The notes below the pieces were generated by a model, which did not search any database, was not told the origin of the DNA, and saw nothing but the letters and a program-made list of their open reading frames with translations. Position numbers and translations under genes: made by a program. From the NCBI RefSeq assembly GCF_022346885.1, contig NZ_JAKRNK010000002.1, positions 806,001 to 870,000 of the forward strand: 64,000 nt of DNA. Reading direction: 5' to 3'. Of the stretch, positions 17,690 through 27,525 are shown one piece after another. Each line of letters starts with the position of its first letter. Positions within the stretch are counted from its first letter, which is position 1. This DNA is from Paenibacillus sp. ACRRX (GTDB taxonomy: Bacteria > Bacillota > Bacilli > Paenibacillales > Paenibacillaceae).

Positions 17690-18742
17690 TCACCTCGCAT
17701 TAGATTCCATATGCTTCGCACGCAACTGACCACAGGCCGCCGCGATATCGTGACCCTGCTCACGTCGAATCGTCGCATTAATTCCTTTATCCACAAGCGT
17801 ATTGTAAAATTTAAATATTTCGTTACGAGGCGTACGAACATAGTTGCGCTCCGGGACGTAGTTAACCGGAATCAAGTTGACATGCGCCATCATTTCCATC
17901 CGTTTCAACACATCAGCCAGCTCTTCAGCGTGCTCCACCTGATCGTTGACGCCGCCAATAAGCGCATATTCAAACGTAATCCGACGGCCTGTCTTGTCCT
18001 GATAATATTTGAGCGAATTCATTACATCCTCAAACGGGAAACGACGGTTAACGGGCATCAGCTTAGAACGCAGCTTGTCATTAGGAGCATGAATCGAAAT
18101 AGCCAGATTAATCTGCGTGTTCTCATCTGCAAACTTATAAATACTAGGCACGATTCCGCTTGTAGACACTGTAATATGACGCTGACCAATATGAAGACCT
18201 TTCTCCGAGATCATGATTCGTAAAAAGTCCATAGTTGCTTCATAGTTTTCAAATGGTTCACCTGTGCCCATAATAACGATACTGCTCACACGCTCATTTG
18301 TTTCATCCAATATTTTCTGCGCTGCAACCACTTGGGCTACAATCTCCCCTGCTGTAAGGTTACGCTTGAGTCCCCCTAAAGTAGAAGCACAAAACGTACA
18401 TCCGACCCGGCATCCCACTTGCGTAGTCACACAAACACTGTTGCCATAGTTATGCTTCATAACGACTGTTTCGATGGCATGATCGTCATGTAATCCAAAC
18501 AAGAACTTAATCGTTCCGTCCTGTGATTTCATATGGGTTATTTCTTTAAGGGTTACAAATTGGAATTGCTCGTTCAGCTTGGTGCGCAGTGATTTAGACA
18601 GGTTGGACATCTGCTCAAAGTCTGTCACTCGCTTCACGTAAATCCAGTCAAAGATTTGCCCGGCACGAAATGCCGGTTCATCGTTCTCCTTCAGCCACTC
18701 CTGCAGCTTGTCGAACGACAGATCGTATATAAATGGTTTCAT
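17690..18742 (-). CDS. rlmN: 23S rRNA (adenine2503-C2)-methyltransferase RlmN
   Basis: A 350-aa radical-SAM enzyme that methylates C2 of A2503 in 23S rRNA and A37 in some tRNAs. The radical-SAM cluster motif CxxxCxxC is in [11 protein letters not shown]. The GTGEP motif and the C-terminal segment with a cysteine (AAACGQL) needed as the mechanistic Cys are present. It lies between rsmB and prpC, as in B. subtilis, but a terminator separates it from rsmB here, so it probably starts the prpC-prkC transcript. Confidence 0.97.
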   Translation of the reverse strand: MKPFIYDLSFDKLQEWLKENDEPAFRAGQIFDWIYVKRVTDFEQMSNLSKSLRTKLNEQFQFVTLKEITHMKSQDGTIKFLFGLHDDHAIETVVMKHNYGNSVCVTTQVGCRVGCTFCASTLGGLKRNLTAGEIVAQVVAAQKILDETNERVSSIVIMGTGEPFENYEATMDFLRIMISEKGLHIGQRHITVSTSGIVPSIYKFADENTQINLAISIHAPNDKLRSKLMPVNRRFPFEDVMNSLKYYQDKTGRRITFEYALIGGVNDQVEHAEELADVLKRMEMMAHVNLIPVNYVPERNYVRTPRNEIFKFYNTLVDKGINATIRREQGHDIAAACGQLRAKHMESNAR

Positions 18743-18875
18743 TAATTATCACACTACCTATTCTGTTATAGCTTACAACGATTATATGAAAGATCTACCT
18801 CACCCATTATAACGTTGTAGTCGATTTATTTTACCACAAATGGCAAGTTTGCAAAAATAACTCTGCCCAACTAAC

Positions 18876-18922
18876 AAAACCCGCACCATACAGGGTCCAT
18901 GCAGTCCCTTACAGCGCGGGTT
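18876..18922 (-). terminator. Terminator after rsmB
   Basis: On the minus strand AACCCGC and GCGGGTT close a long stem with an inner AGGG / CCCT pair, followed by TTGTT. It lies 44 nt after the rsmB stop. Confidence 0.6.
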
Positions 18923-18965
18923 CTCCGTATCGTAAACTTTGTATTATCTGTAACTGTGTATCCTG

Positions 18966-20354
18966 TTAGTCGCGCTGTAAACACGCGATAAAGAAACCAT
19001 CGGAATCAGCATCATGCGGCAGCACCTGCAGCATCCCTTCCGCGCTGCGGTCAAGGGCAGCCGCAAGCTTGTCCGCAGGCAAATGAAGCTTCCACGAATC
19101 GTCAAGGCTCCAATTCGTATGCTGCTGAAGAAACTGACCTACAACCTCGTCATTTTCCTCACGCTCGATCGTACAAGTGGAATATACTAGTCTGCCCCCT
19201 GGACGAACCAGCTTGGCAGCCTCCTGAATCAATCGGCTCTGTAGGACTGAGATCGAAGCAACATCTTGTGCGTCCTTGCGCCACTTCAAGTCCGGTTTGC
19301 GGCGAATGACACCAAAGCCGGTACAAGGAGCGTCAAGCAGAACCACGTCAAAGCTCGCTTCAGCCAATTCTTGACTTAACGTCGCCGCATCAACATTGAT
19401 CGTTTGTACAGCAGTCAAGCCAAGGCGAGACGCCTGCTCCGCAATAAGTGCAATCTTGTGCGCATGTACATCGTTAGCGACAATTTCACCTTGATTGCCC
19501 ATGCGCTCCGCAATATGCATCGTCTTGCCACCAGGGGCTGCACAGCAATCCAGTACTCGCATGCCTGCTGTTGGACGCACAGCCTCAACCACCAACATGG
19601 AGCTTTCATCCTGTACCGACAGCCTCCCATCCTGATACCATGAGGTCTGCGCTAAGTTACCAACGCCGTACCCGATTATTCCGTCAGGACTAAGCGCGGA
19701 CGGCATAACCTCCAATCCAAGCTCACTCATCTCCTCGAGCAGCAGATCGCGAGTACCGTGCAGACGATTCACTCGACCGCTTGCATGTGGTGCTTCATTG
19801 TTAGCAGCACACATTTTAGCAGTCTCCTTCTCGCCATAAGCCTTAATCCAGCGAGCAACAAGCCATTCCGGGTGCGAATGATTCCAAGAGATAAGCTCAA
19901 CCGCATTGGCATTCTGAGGTGCATCCCATACTTGCGGATCACGCATGACCCCGCGCAGCACCCCGTTCACAAACCCGGCCATCGCTTGTTGACCACGTCG
20001 CTTGGCAATGGATACAGCCTCATTAACTGCTGCATGAGCAGGGATACGATCCAAATACTGCAATTGGTACAAGCTCATACGGAGCAGGTTGCGCATCCAA
20101 GGTTTTAACTTGCTCGTGCCCTTGGACACTTTGCGCGCAAGCACACCATCTATCGTGTAGAGCCGCTGAATAGTGCCATACACGAGCTCTGTCGCCAGAC
20201 CCGCATCCACACGTTCCAGCTTTGCTTCATTTAGCGCCTCATTGAGCTGCAAATTGCTATAAGACTGTTCTTTATCGACCATGATCAGCACATCAAGTGC
20301 TACCTCACGTGCTGTCTTTCGTCTAGGACGTACTTCCGTTCCTTTATGGCTCAC
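18966..20354 (-). CDS. rsmB: 16S rRNA (cytosine967-C5)-methyltransferase RsmB
   Basis: A 462-aa enzyme methylating C967 of 16S rRNA. The N-terminal NusB-like RNA-binding domain (about 15-145) has ELVYGTIQRL. The SAM-binding domain has CCAAPGGKTMH, the catalytic cysteines are in DAPCTG and YSTCTIEREEN. Its ATG overlaps the fmt stop (ATGA), so it is coupled with fmt in the priA-def-fmt-rsmB order typical of Firmicutes. Confidence 0.97.
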   Translation of the reverse strand: MSHKGTEVRPRRKTAREVALDVLIMVDKEQSYSNLQLNEALNEAKLERVDAGLATELVYGTIQRLYTIDGVLARKVSKGTSKLKPWMRNLLRMSLYQLQYLDRIPAHAAVNEAVSIAKRRGQQAMAGFVNGVLRGVMRDPQVWDAPQNANAVELISWNHSHPEWLVARWIKAYGEKETAKMCAANNEAPHASGRVNRLHGTRDLLLEEMSELGLEVMPSALSPDGIIGYGVGNLAQTSWYQDGRLSVQDESSMLVVEAVRPTAGMRVLDCCAAPGGKTMHIAERMGNQGEIVANDVHAHKIALIAEQASRLGLTAVQTINVDAATLSQELAEASFDVVLLDAPCTGFGVIRRKPDLKWRKDAQDVASISVLQSRLIQEAAKLVRPGGRLVYSTCTIEREENDEVVGQFLQQHTNWSLDDSWKLHLPADKLAAALDRSAEGMLQVLPHDADSDGFFIACLQRD

Positions 20355-21313
20355 AACAGCACCGTCCCTGGCGTCATTTTGCCTCCACGAACAAAGTCAC
20401 GAACTGACATCGCCTTTTTCCCCGCAGGCTGCACTTCAGTTAAGAAAATGGAAGTGTCGCCGGTCTTTACTTCGATTCCTTCTTCGCTCACCGTCAACAC
20501 AGTGCCGGGTACTACATCCAGCCCAGCAGCAATGCTGCTTTTTGCATCTGAAGTTACAGGAACTGCCGTCGCCCACACCTTAAATACTTCTTCGTTCCAG
20601 GTTGTGAAAGCACCAGAGAAAGGAACAAGACCTCTAACCTGATTAAACAACTCACGCGTAGAGCGAGTCCAATCCAATCTTTCATCTTCTCGCTTCAAAT
20701 TCGGTGCATATGTCGCCAGCGTTTCATCCTGAGCTTCTGCTTGTACATGACCAGCAAGCAGCTCAGGCAAGGTACGACGCAGCAGCTCGGCACCTTCGGC
20801 ACTAAGCTTATCGAACATAGTCCCTGCGTTGTCAGCATCAGTAATCGGCACTTCTACACCGCTGATCATATCACCAGTATCCATGCCTTCCGCCATGTAC
20901 ATAATCGTGACGCCGGTCTTTGGCTCACCATTCATGATGGAACGTTGAATTGGCGCTCCACCGCGATAGCCCGGCAGCAGTGATCCGTGTACATTAATAC
21001 AGCCTAAACGCGGAATATCGAGCAGCACCTTCGGTAGAATCTGTCCATAAGCCGCCGTTACGATCAGATCAGGAGCCAATTCGCGAATATGCTCAATAGT
21101 CTCAGAGGTACGGAGCTTCTCTGGCTGCCATACCGTAGTTATCCCCTTATCCAGTGCCGCCTGCTTGACTGGAGTCGGTGTCAGCACCCGCTTGCGGCCC
21201 ACGGGACGATCCGGCTGGGTAACAACCGCTGCCACTTCGTATCCCTCAGCGAGCAGCATTTCCAGGGAAGGCACCGCAAATTGCGGTGTACCCATAAATA
21301 CGATTTTTGTCAT
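20351..21313 (-). CDS. fmt: Methionyl-tRNA formyltransferase
   Basis: A 320-aa enzyme that adds a formyl group from 10-formyl-THF to initiator Met-tRNA. The N-terminal start MTKIVFMGTPQFAVP is the usual family beginning and has AAGGAG upstream, so 13 further upstream codons are rejected. The catalytic region HGSLLPGYRGGAPIQ and the later GxTxMxM-type segment TGVTIMYMAEGMDTGD (Asp) are intact. It overlaps rsmB and starts just past the def stop. Confidence 0.98.
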   Translation of the reverse strand: MTKIVFMGTPQFAVPSLEMLLAEGYEVAAVVTQPDRPVGRKRVLTPTPVKQAALDKGITTVWQPEKLRTSETIEHIRELAPDLIVTAAYGQILPKVLLDIPRLGCINVHGSLLPGYRGGAPIQRSIMNGEPKTGVTIMYMAEGMDTGDMISGVEVPITDADNAGTMFDKLSAEGAELLRRTLPELLAGHVQAEAQDETLATYAPNLKREDERLDWTRSTRELFNQVRGLVPFSGAFTTWNEEVFKVWATAVPVTSDAKSSIAAGLDVVPGTVLTVSEEGIEVKTGDTSIFLTEVQPAGKKAMSVRDFVRGGKMTPGTVLL

Positions 21314-21317
21314 GCGA

Positions 21318-21794
21318 CTACTCCTTGCCTTGACGCTGAATTTCATATACACTGTCCGCTATCGACGTAAACAGAATACCGTTCAGATGGTCAATTTCAT
21401 GTTGGAATGCTCGTGCCAGGAAGTCTTCTGCGATCATTTCGAACACTTCACCGTTGCGATCCAAGCCCTTTACTTTAATCTTCTGGTGACGTCGCACATC
21501 ACCATTTAAACCGGGAATACTCAGACAGCCTTCTGGACCGAGTTGTTCCCCTTCCATCTCAATCAGCTCTGGATTTACCATTTCAATAAGTCCGTTATCG
21601 TCTCCGACATCCACAACGATCACGCGCTTTAATACCCCAATTTGCGGAGCAGCCAGCCCCACACCTTCCGCATCGTACATCGTATCTGCCATATCGTCGA
21701 GAAGCTTGTGCAGATTTGCGTTAAATTTGGTTACTTCTTTAGCCACTTCATGGAGAACCGGATCTGGTTCGTGTACAATAATACGAATTGCCAT
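21318..21794 (-). CDS. def: Peptide deformylase
   Basis: A 158-aa metalloenzyme removing the formyl group from new N-termini, working in sequence with Fmt encoded just downstream. All three motifs are visible: [18 protein letters not shown] (metal Cys) and QHEIDHLNG (two metal His and the catalytic Glu). The fmt ATG comes 4 nt after the def stop. Confidence 0.98.
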   Translation of the reverse strand: MAIRIIVHEPDPVLHEVAKEVTKFNANLHKLLDDMADTMYDAEGVGLAAPQIGVLKRVIVVDVGDDNGLIEMVNPELIEMEGEQLGPEGCLSIPGLNGDVRRHQKIKVKGLDRNGEVFEMIAEDFLARAFQHEIDHLNGILFTSIADSVYEIQRQGKE

Positions 21795-21986
21795 GTTAAA
21801 GCACCGTCCTTTTAATGATCTATTTACGTTATACCCCTATCTATATGGGCATATATGAGCAGTTATCATTGAATAAGCCCAGTTTACATTACCCGTGTGG
21901 ATAGCAGGCGATCAACCGTAGACTTTAAATCTAGGTTTAAATCAAATTTAAATCAAATATAGCATAATTCAATAACCCCACGCTCA

Positions 21987-24704
21987 TCACATCATCATCT
22001 GCGGATCTATATCCACGCTAAACAAGACTCCTTGCTCACGCGACATGGGTTCAAGCGTTACAAGCACTTCGGCCATTAAAGCCGACAAATCGATGTCTCC
22101 CTTGCATTTGACAGTACATTGGAACCTGTATTTGTTCTTAATGCGCGGTATTGGAGACGCGACTGGACCAAATACGTCAACAGCTTTTGCTGTAGTGTGC
22201 AGCGGCTTCAGCCACCCTTGACGTTCCGCCAGCTCCTTGATTCGAATCGCCGCGTTCTCTGCAGCTCTAACTAGCAGCGGGAGCTGTTCATGTGTCATCG
22301 TGAGCAGCGCGAGACGACAAAATGGCGGCACGAGCTGAGTCCGGCGATGACGAAGCTCATCAGATGCAAAGCCGCTGTAATCATGCTGCGACGCATGGAT
22401 GATCGAATAGTGCTCAGGCGCATACGTCTGTACGACAACCTCACCTGGAAGATGATGCCTGCCTGCACGACCAGCAACTTGCGTAAGCAGTTGGAATGTC
22501 TTCTCAGCCGCTCTAAAGTCCGGCATATGCAATGCAGAATCAGCCGCAATGACACCTACAAGCGTGACGTAAGGAAAATCTAATCCTTTAGCAACCATCT
22601 GCGTACCAAGCAGTACATCAGCACGCCGTTCACGGAACTGCTGCAGCATCCGCTCATGCGATCCCTTCTCAGTTGTCGTATCCACATCCATACGAATGAC
22701 TCGAATACCTGGGAAACGACGCGCCAACTGTTCTTCTACCCGCTGTGTACCGGTTCCAAAGAAGCGGATATGCTCACTTTCGCAGGATGGGCAAACGGAA
22801 GGCGCTCGCTCTGTATAACCACAATAATGGCAGCGCATGTGCTCTGTCTTCATATGATAGGTCAGAGAGATGTCACATTCTGGACATTGGGCTACGTACC
22901 CACACGTTCGGCACATTACAAATGTAGAGTAACCCCGCCGATTCAAGAGCAACACAGTCTGCTCTTCTCGCTCCAATCTTGCTTCCAACGCCGCTTCTAA
23001 CTGCTGGCTGAACATGGAGCGGTTGCCCACTTTAAGCTGCTCGCGCATATCAACGATTGTGACGGGAGGCAGTTCCCTCCCCTCTACACGAGTAGGCATC
23101 GCAAGTGGTGCAAGCTTCCATCTTGGTTGTTCTAACCCTTGCGGAATGTCATCATATCGATCCATCTTCGCAGCATAATAGGATTCCATGGAAGGCGTAG
23201 CTGAACCAAGCACCACCACAGCATCGTGTAATCTGGCACGCTCAATTGCTACATCACGAGCATGATACTTTGGCGTTTCTTCCTGCTTGTAAGAGGTTTC
23301 GTGTTCCTCATCAATAATAATAAGACCTATATGTCGAAAAGGAGCAAATACAGCTGATCGTGCGCCAATCGCTACCTGTACTCGACCTTCTCTAATCTTG
23401 CGCCATTCATCATACCGCTCTCCCTGAGAGAGACGACTGTGCATAACGGCTACCCTTGAGCCGAATCTGCCCTTAAACCGCTCTACCATCTGAGGAGTCA
23501 ACGATATTTCAGGTACAAGCACGATCGCCTCTTTACCGGCTTTTAGACTCCGTTCAATCGCTTGTAAATATACTTCCGTCTTCCCGCTCCCGGTAACACC
23601 GTGCAGCAAGAAAGAACGGGCTTTGCCTTCCTCCAGCGCCAGTGCCAACTGATTGAACACGGATTGTTGCTCTTCCATCAATGGCAAAGGATCTGACGGC
23701 TTAAATCTTCGATCTGCGTAAGGGTCTCGCAGTACCTCAACTTCATCTATTGCGACAATACCTTTGTCAGCAAGTGCTTTAACGGCCGCAGCGTTTAGGT
23801 CTTTAAGCGGCATTTCTCCATCCATCAACAGCAGCGCTTCCATGGTCTCTCGCTGCCGCTTAGCTTTTAGCGACGCCAGAAATGATTCCGCTTCAATAGA
23901 CGACACTTGAAGCATTACTCGCTTTAGTTTCTTGACTCCGATGCGATCTTTAATACGTTCCGTCTCGACTAACCATCCGGCAAGTAACGAAGCCTTGATC
24001 GCTCTTGCCGCATAGGGATAGGCCTGCAATAGTTTATCTGTAACTACAGGTTCGTGTTCCTTTACATAATGAAGAAGCCTTCTTACAGTCGGCTCGTCTA
24101 GCATCGACTGCGAAAGCCACCCGATTAGCGTCTGGTCTCCAACACCATGCTGGTCCCCAGCATCTCGGATCCCCATTGATTCTTCGCTGATTATCGATTC
24201 ATTAGGCCCTTCATCTTCCCAATCCATCAATTGAGATCTGGTTGAGGACAGGTAAGCCCGCGCTTCTTCTCCAAGACGAAGCGCTTTTTCACTCTTCCCT
24301 TTTAAAGCACTAGGAATCATAACTTGTAGTGCTGCCGTATGTGTACACACATATCGATGGCTCATCCATTCCGCCAGCATGACTAAATCCGCAGGTAATG
24401 GCGGGACTAGATCAAGTACTTGCTGGACAGCCTTTAACCGGGCAGAAGGAATATCCGAACCCACTGTCAGCCCAATCACAAAACCCTGCACAGTTCTTGG
24501 CCCGAAAGGAACGCCTACACGGCTGCCCACTTCTAACCAAGGGCGCATCGATTCAGGAACGCTATAATCAAACGGACGATTCGTCTGCTTGCTGGGAATA
24601 TCAACAATGACACGCGCAATCCAAGTTACTTCATCCGCCTCGTCTTTAACTTCCGCAGCTTGATCGAAGTCCTGCTTGAATAAGAGTTCATCATTCAATC
24701 GCAT
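21987..24704 (-). CDS. priA: Primosomal replication-restart helicase PriA
   Basis: A 905-aa helicase that reloads the replisome at repaired forks. The order is a 3'-DNA-binding domain (about 28-130), a winged-helix region, then helicase core with GVTGSGKTEVY (about 370) and DEEH (about 465). Eight zinc-binding cysteines are seen at about 594-643, starting CRTCGYVAQCPEC. GRAGRHHLPGEVVVQTY marks motif VI. The protein is about 100 aa longer than B. subtilis PriA; much of this is an acidic, low-complexity insert at about 150-200 (for example WEDEGPNESIISEES). The start overlaps coaBC by 14 nt. Confidence 0.97.
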   Translation of the reverse strand: MRLNDELLFKQDFDQAAEVKDEADEVTWIARVIVDIPSKQTNRPFDYSVPESMRPWLEVGSRVGVPFGPRTVQGFVIGLTVGSDIPSARLKAVQQVLDLVPPLPADLVMLAEWMSHRYVCTHTAALQVMIPSALKGKSEKALRLGEEARAYLSSTRSQLMDWEDEGPNESIISEESMGIRDAGDQHGVGDQTLIGWLSQSMLDEPTVRRLLHYVKEHEPVVTDKLLQAYPYAARAIKASLLAGWLVETERIKDRIGVKKLKRVMLQVSSIEAESFLASLKAKRQRETMEALLLMDGEMPLKDLNAAAVKALADKGIVAIDEVEVLRDPYADRRFKPSDPLPLMEEQQSVFNQLALALEEGKARSFLLHGVTGSGKTEVYLQAIERSLKAGKEAIVLVPEISLTPQMVERFKGRFGSRVAVMHSRLSQGERYDEWRKIREGRVQVAIGARSAVFAPFRHIGLIIIDEEHETSYKQEETPKYHARDVAIERARLHDAVVVLGSATPSMESYYAAKMDRYDDIPQGLEQPRWKLAPLAMPTRVEGRELPPVTIVDMREQLKVGNRSMFSQQLEAALEARLEREEQTVLLLNRRGYSTFVMCRTCGYVAQCPECDISLTYHMKTEHMRCHYCGYTERAPSVCPSCESEHIRFFGTGTQRVEEQLARRFPGIRVIRMDVDTTTEKGSHERMLQQFRERRADVLLGTQMVAKGLDFPYVTLVGVIAADSALHMPDFRAAEKTFQLLTQVAGRAGRHHLPGEVVVQTYAPEHYSIIHASQHDYSGFASDELRHRRTQLVPPFCRLALLTMTHEQLPLLVRAAENAAIRIKELAERQGWLKPLHTTAKAVDVFGPVASPIPRIKNKYRFQCTVKCKGDIDLSALMAEVLVTLEPMSREQGVLFSVDIDPQMMM

Positions 24705-25947
24705 GCACCTCTTGTACGATGCGTTCCACAGCCAGTTCCATTATGCGATGGGCGATTGCTGACTTTGAGGTCAACGCAATAGACTCTACAAGGCCATTAC
24801 GATCATATATTTGTACTTCATTATTGTCTGTTCCAAAGCCTGCATCATCGCGAGACACGTCATTGGCTACAATAAGATCACAATTCTTGCGATGCAGCTT
24901 ATCCATTGCATATCGCTGTACATCATTCGTCTCGGCGGCGAACCCGATTAACACTTGCTGCTGTTTCTGTTCGCCAAGCGTTGCCAATATATCCGGATTG
25001 CGCTCTAATTCCAGCATCAACTTGTCAGCTGTTTTCTTCATTTTCTTATCTGCACGTACGACAGGTTTGTAGTCCGCTACTGCTGCAGCCTTCACGACAA
25101 CATCAGCAGTCGGGAACAGATCCAAGACAGCATCATACATATCTTGTGTTGATTCTACTCGGACCAGGTGTACACCCTCAGGAGGTGCGACCTGTGTCTG
25201 TCCCGCAATCAGAGTAACTTTAGCCCCCATGTCACGAGCAGCCGCTGCTACAGCAAAGCCCATCTTACCAGATGAATCGTTCGTAATATAACGCACAGGA
25301 TCGATTCGTTCGATAGTACCACCCGCAGTAACGATAACTGAGCGGCCCGTTAATGACTTCTGTTGTTCTTGCTGTGTGCTATCAACATTTATGTGTTTTT
25401 CGCTGCTAGAAAAAAAACGTTCCACTTGTTCAACGATGTATTCCGGCTCCGCCAAGCGACCTTTACCTACATATCCGCAGGCAAGCAGTCCTTCGCCAGG
25501 CTCCACCATAAATACGCCTCGCTCACGCAGCGTATTCAAGTTCTGCTGGACAGCCGGATGTGCGTACATATGAACATTCATTGCCGGGGCAACCATAATC
25601 GGCGCGGTTGTCGCCAGTAAAGATGTAGATAACATATCGTCAGCTAGACCATAAGTCATCTTTGCGATAATGTTGGCGGTTGCTGGGGCAATCAGAAACA
25701 GATCCGCACTATCGGCCAAATTGATGTGCGACACAACTGATGGATCACGTTCATCAAAGGTGTCCGTGTACACCGGCTGACGCGACAATGTCTGCAGCGT
25801 CAGCTCGGATATGAACTGAGTAGCGCTCTTTGTCATGATAACATGGACTGCAGCTCCCGCTTGAGTCAGCTTGCTGCAAAGCGCTGCCGCTTTATAGGCC
25901 GCAATCCCTCCGGTTATGCCCAGCACAATCGTCTTCCCGTGCAACAT
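24691..25947 (-). CDS. coaBC: Bifunctional phosphopantothenoylcysteine decarboxylase / phosphopantothenate-cysteine ligase
   Basis: A 418-aa enzyme catalysing two consecutive steps of coenzyme A synthesis. The N-terminal flavoprotein half CoaC (about 1-185) has GITGGIAAYK, SHINLADSADLFLIAPAT with the active-site His, and PAMNVHMYAHP. The C-terminal CoaB half (about 195-415) has VTAGGTIERIDPVRYI, KAAAVADYKP and GFAAET. It is in the usual gmk-rpoZ-coaBC-priA order, but a 370-bp spacer with a terminator separates it from rpoZ, so an own promoter is likely. Confidence 0.98.
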   Translation of the reverse strand: MLHGKTIVLGITGGIAAYKAAALCSKLTQAGAAVHVIMTKSATQFISELTLQTLSRQPVYTDTFDERDPSVVSHINLADSADLFLIAPATANIIAKMTYGLADDMLSTSLLATTAPIMVAPAMNVHMYAHPAVQQNLNTLRERGVFMVEPGEGLLACGYVGKGRLAEPEYIVEQVERFFSSSEKHINVDSTQQEQQKSLTGRSVIVTAGGTIERIDPVRYITNDSSGKMGFAVAAAARDMGAKVTLIAGQTQVAPPEGVHLVRVESTQDMYDAVLDLFPTADVVVKAAAVADYKPVVRADKKMKKTADKLMLELERNPDILATLGEQKQQQVLIGFAAETNDVQRYAMDKLHRKNCDLIVANDVSRDDAGFGTDNNEVQIYDRNGLVESIALTSKSAIAHRIMELAVERIVQEVHAIE

Positions 25948-26120
25948 AAGCTCCCGCCTTTCGTGATCTAAATCTCTTCAAGCTGTACACCAATACTCGA
26001 TAAATCACTATTAGTTGTATATATCACTAGTTGCATAAACCACTGTCTGCAAATGCAACAGTTATTTATAAACTCGACACTCTATAAGCCAACCTGGTTA
26101 AAGAACAATCGTCCATATGA

Positions 26121-26145
26121 AAAAAATAACAACCTTGCGGTTGTT
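26121..26145 (-). terminator. Terminator downstream of rpoZ
   Basis: Stem AACAACC / GGTTGTT with a 4-nt loop; on the minus strand it continues ATTTTTTTC. Confidence 0.72.
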
Positions 26146-26307
26146 TAATGTTCTCCATCATAAGTGCCGTAGGAACAGCACATGTATAACAAGGCATCCT
26201 GCACTGCTATGTAACAAGCCGATTAAGCGTTAATGGTGCCTTGACGTTCATTGAACCATTTCTGGGCAATAAGCCTGTCCTATTGTACCATGCCATCATA
26301 CATGCGA

Positions 26308-26355
26308 GAGCATCGCCTACTGAATCTCCCGCAGGTGATTCAATACGCGATGCTC
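26308..26355. repeat. Nested inverted repeat next to the rpoZ 3' end
   Basis: Outer arms GAGCATCGC / GCGATGCTC (9 bp, perfect) and inner arms TGAATC / GATTCA (6 bp), with symmetric 4-nt interior loops and a 10-nt apical loop. No T-run follows on either strand, so it is not a plain terminator. Confidence 0.6.
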
Positions 26356-26363
26356 CTGCAGCT

Positions 26364-26570
26364 TTATTGCTGTTGCGGGTCCTGCTCGATACGAATAAAT
26401 TCATCGTAAATTTCTTCGAGCGCCATCCCTACATATTTGTGAGATTTCGGCTGCAACAACTCCGAACGCTCCCCTTCACGAAGCTGACGTGCACGACGAG
26501 AAGCTGCAACAACCAAAGAATACTTGCTGTCGGCTTTTCTTACCAATTCATCGATAGATGGATATAACAT
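26364..26570 (-). CDS. rpoZ: RNA polymerase omega subunit
   Basis: A 68-aa subunit that helps assemble and stabilise RNA polymerase. The pattern MLYPSIDELVRKADSKYSLVV then ASRRARQL and ALEEIYDEFI is typical of Firmicute omega. AAAGGGGTG precedes the ATG. It follows gmk by about 80 nt that contain two hairpins. Confidence 0.95.
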   Translation of the reverse strand: MLYPSIDELVRKADSKYSLVVAASRRARQLREGERSELLQPKSHKYVGMALEEIYDEFIRIEQDPQQQ

Positions 26571-26605
26571 AGTTCCGCACCCCTTTTGGCAAATTCAAAC
26601 CGTGA

Positions 26606-26652
26606 GAAGGCACACTTGAAAAGTGCGCCTTCCTAAAGTCTACGCGGTAGAC
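26606..26652 (-). other. Two adjacent hairpins in the gmk-rpoZ spacer
   Basis: First GAAGGCACACTT / AAGTGCGCCTTC (one mismatch) at 26606-26632, then AGTCTAC / GTAGACT with a 3-nt loop directly at the gmk stop. Neither is followed by a good T-run, so they may protect or separate transcripts rather than end them fully. Confidence 0.5.
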
Positions 26653-27219
26653 TTAAATTTTACAATGTTCGGCTATAATAATACTTTCTATACGTTTGCA
26701 AGCCATGTCGATCTCATCGTTAACGACAGCATAATCATAATGCTCCATTAACGCGATCTCTTCAATCGCTACATTCATACGATGGTCGATAACCGTTTCA
26801 TTTTCCGTACCACGACCAATAATTCGATCCTTAAGCTCGTCCAGCGACGGTGGCAAGAGGAAAATAAAAATACCGTCCGGAAACTTCTCCTTGACCTTCA
26901 GTGCGCCCTGCACTTCAATCTCAAGAATAATATCTTTACCTTGCTCCAATGTCGTGTCGACGAAGTCACGTGGTGTTCCGTAATAGTTACCGACGTATTC
27001 TGCGTACTCCAGAAGAGCATCCTCTTCGATCATACGGAGGAAGTGATCACGTGACTTAAAGAAATAATTCACGCCATCTACTTCGCCAAGACGAGGCTGG
27101 CGAGTTGTAGCGGACACCGAATACGTCAGATTCGATGTCTTCTTCAGCAATGCTTTACATACCGTCCCTTTTCCAACACCGGATGGACCGGACAGCACAA
27201 TCAATAAACCCTTCTTCAT
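26653..27219 (-). CDS. gmk: Guanylate kinase
   Basis: A 188-aa enzyme converting GMP to GDP with ATP. The P-loop [11 protein letters not shown] is at residues 9-19, followed by [14 protein letters not shown] and [12 protein letters not shown] (GMP binding). I chose the ATG with GGAG 7 nt upstream, 13 nt after remA; the upstream in-frame codons run back into remA and have no RBS. It belongs to the yicC-remA-gmk-rpoZ run. Confidence 0.97.
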   Translation of the reverse strand: MKKGLLIVLSGPSGVGKGTVCKALLKKTSNLTYSVSATTRQPRLGEVDGVNYFFKSRDHFLRMIEEDALLEYAEYVGNYYGTPRDFVDTTLEQGKDIILEIEVQGALKVKEKFPDGIFIFLLPPSLDELKDRIIGRGTENETVIDHRMNVAIEEIALMEHYDYAVVNDEIDMACKRIESIIIAEHCKI

Positions 27220-27232
27220 GTTCTTCTCCATT

Positions 27233-27493
27233 TTATTCGTCGTTGTCGTCATCCTTCGTTGATAAGCGATGAGCCACCGTCTCCGGTTGAACCGCCGATA
27301 AAATGACATGGTCGCTGTCCGTAATGATAACCGCGCGCGTACGTCGTCCGTAAGTCGCGTCGATCAGCATATGACGGTCACGTGCTTCTTGGATAATACG
27401 CTTGATCGGAGCCGATTCCGGACTCACAATCGAAATAATGCGGTTGGCAGATACGATGTTACCAAAACCGATATTAATCAGCTTAATTGCCAT
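27233..27493 (-). CDS. remA: Extracellular matrix regulatory protein RemA
   Basis: An 86-aa DUF370 protein. In B. subtilis RemA is a ring-forming DNA-binding activator of biofilm matrix and osmoprotection genes. Diagnostic segments: [20 protein letters not shown], then [19 protein letters not shown] and [12 protein letters not shown]. The position between yicC and gmk is conserved across Bacilli. GGGAGGACC lies before the ATG. Confidence 0.96.
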   Translation of the reverse strand: MAIKLINIGFGNIVSANRIISIVSPESAPIKRIIQEARDRHMLIDATYGRRTRAVIITDSDHVILSAVQPETVAHRLSTKDDDNDE

Positions 27494-27525
27494 TCCTGGT
27501 CCTCCCTCTAATTCGACGCTCCATG

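Larger units (their letters stand above)
25948..26363. other. Spacer between rpoZ and coaBC with terminator and large inverted repeat
   Basis: Unusually long for this conserved gene pair. It holds the rpoZ terminator (26121-26145) and a two-part inverted repeat right behind rpoZ (26308-26355). No credible gene was found; short frames here lack RBS and overlap rpoZ. Confidence 0.5.

Noticed and set aside
26207..26404. 65-codon minus-strand frame overlapping rpoZ
   Set aside because: Runs through the nested inverted repeat, overlaps rpoZ in another frame and has no RBS.
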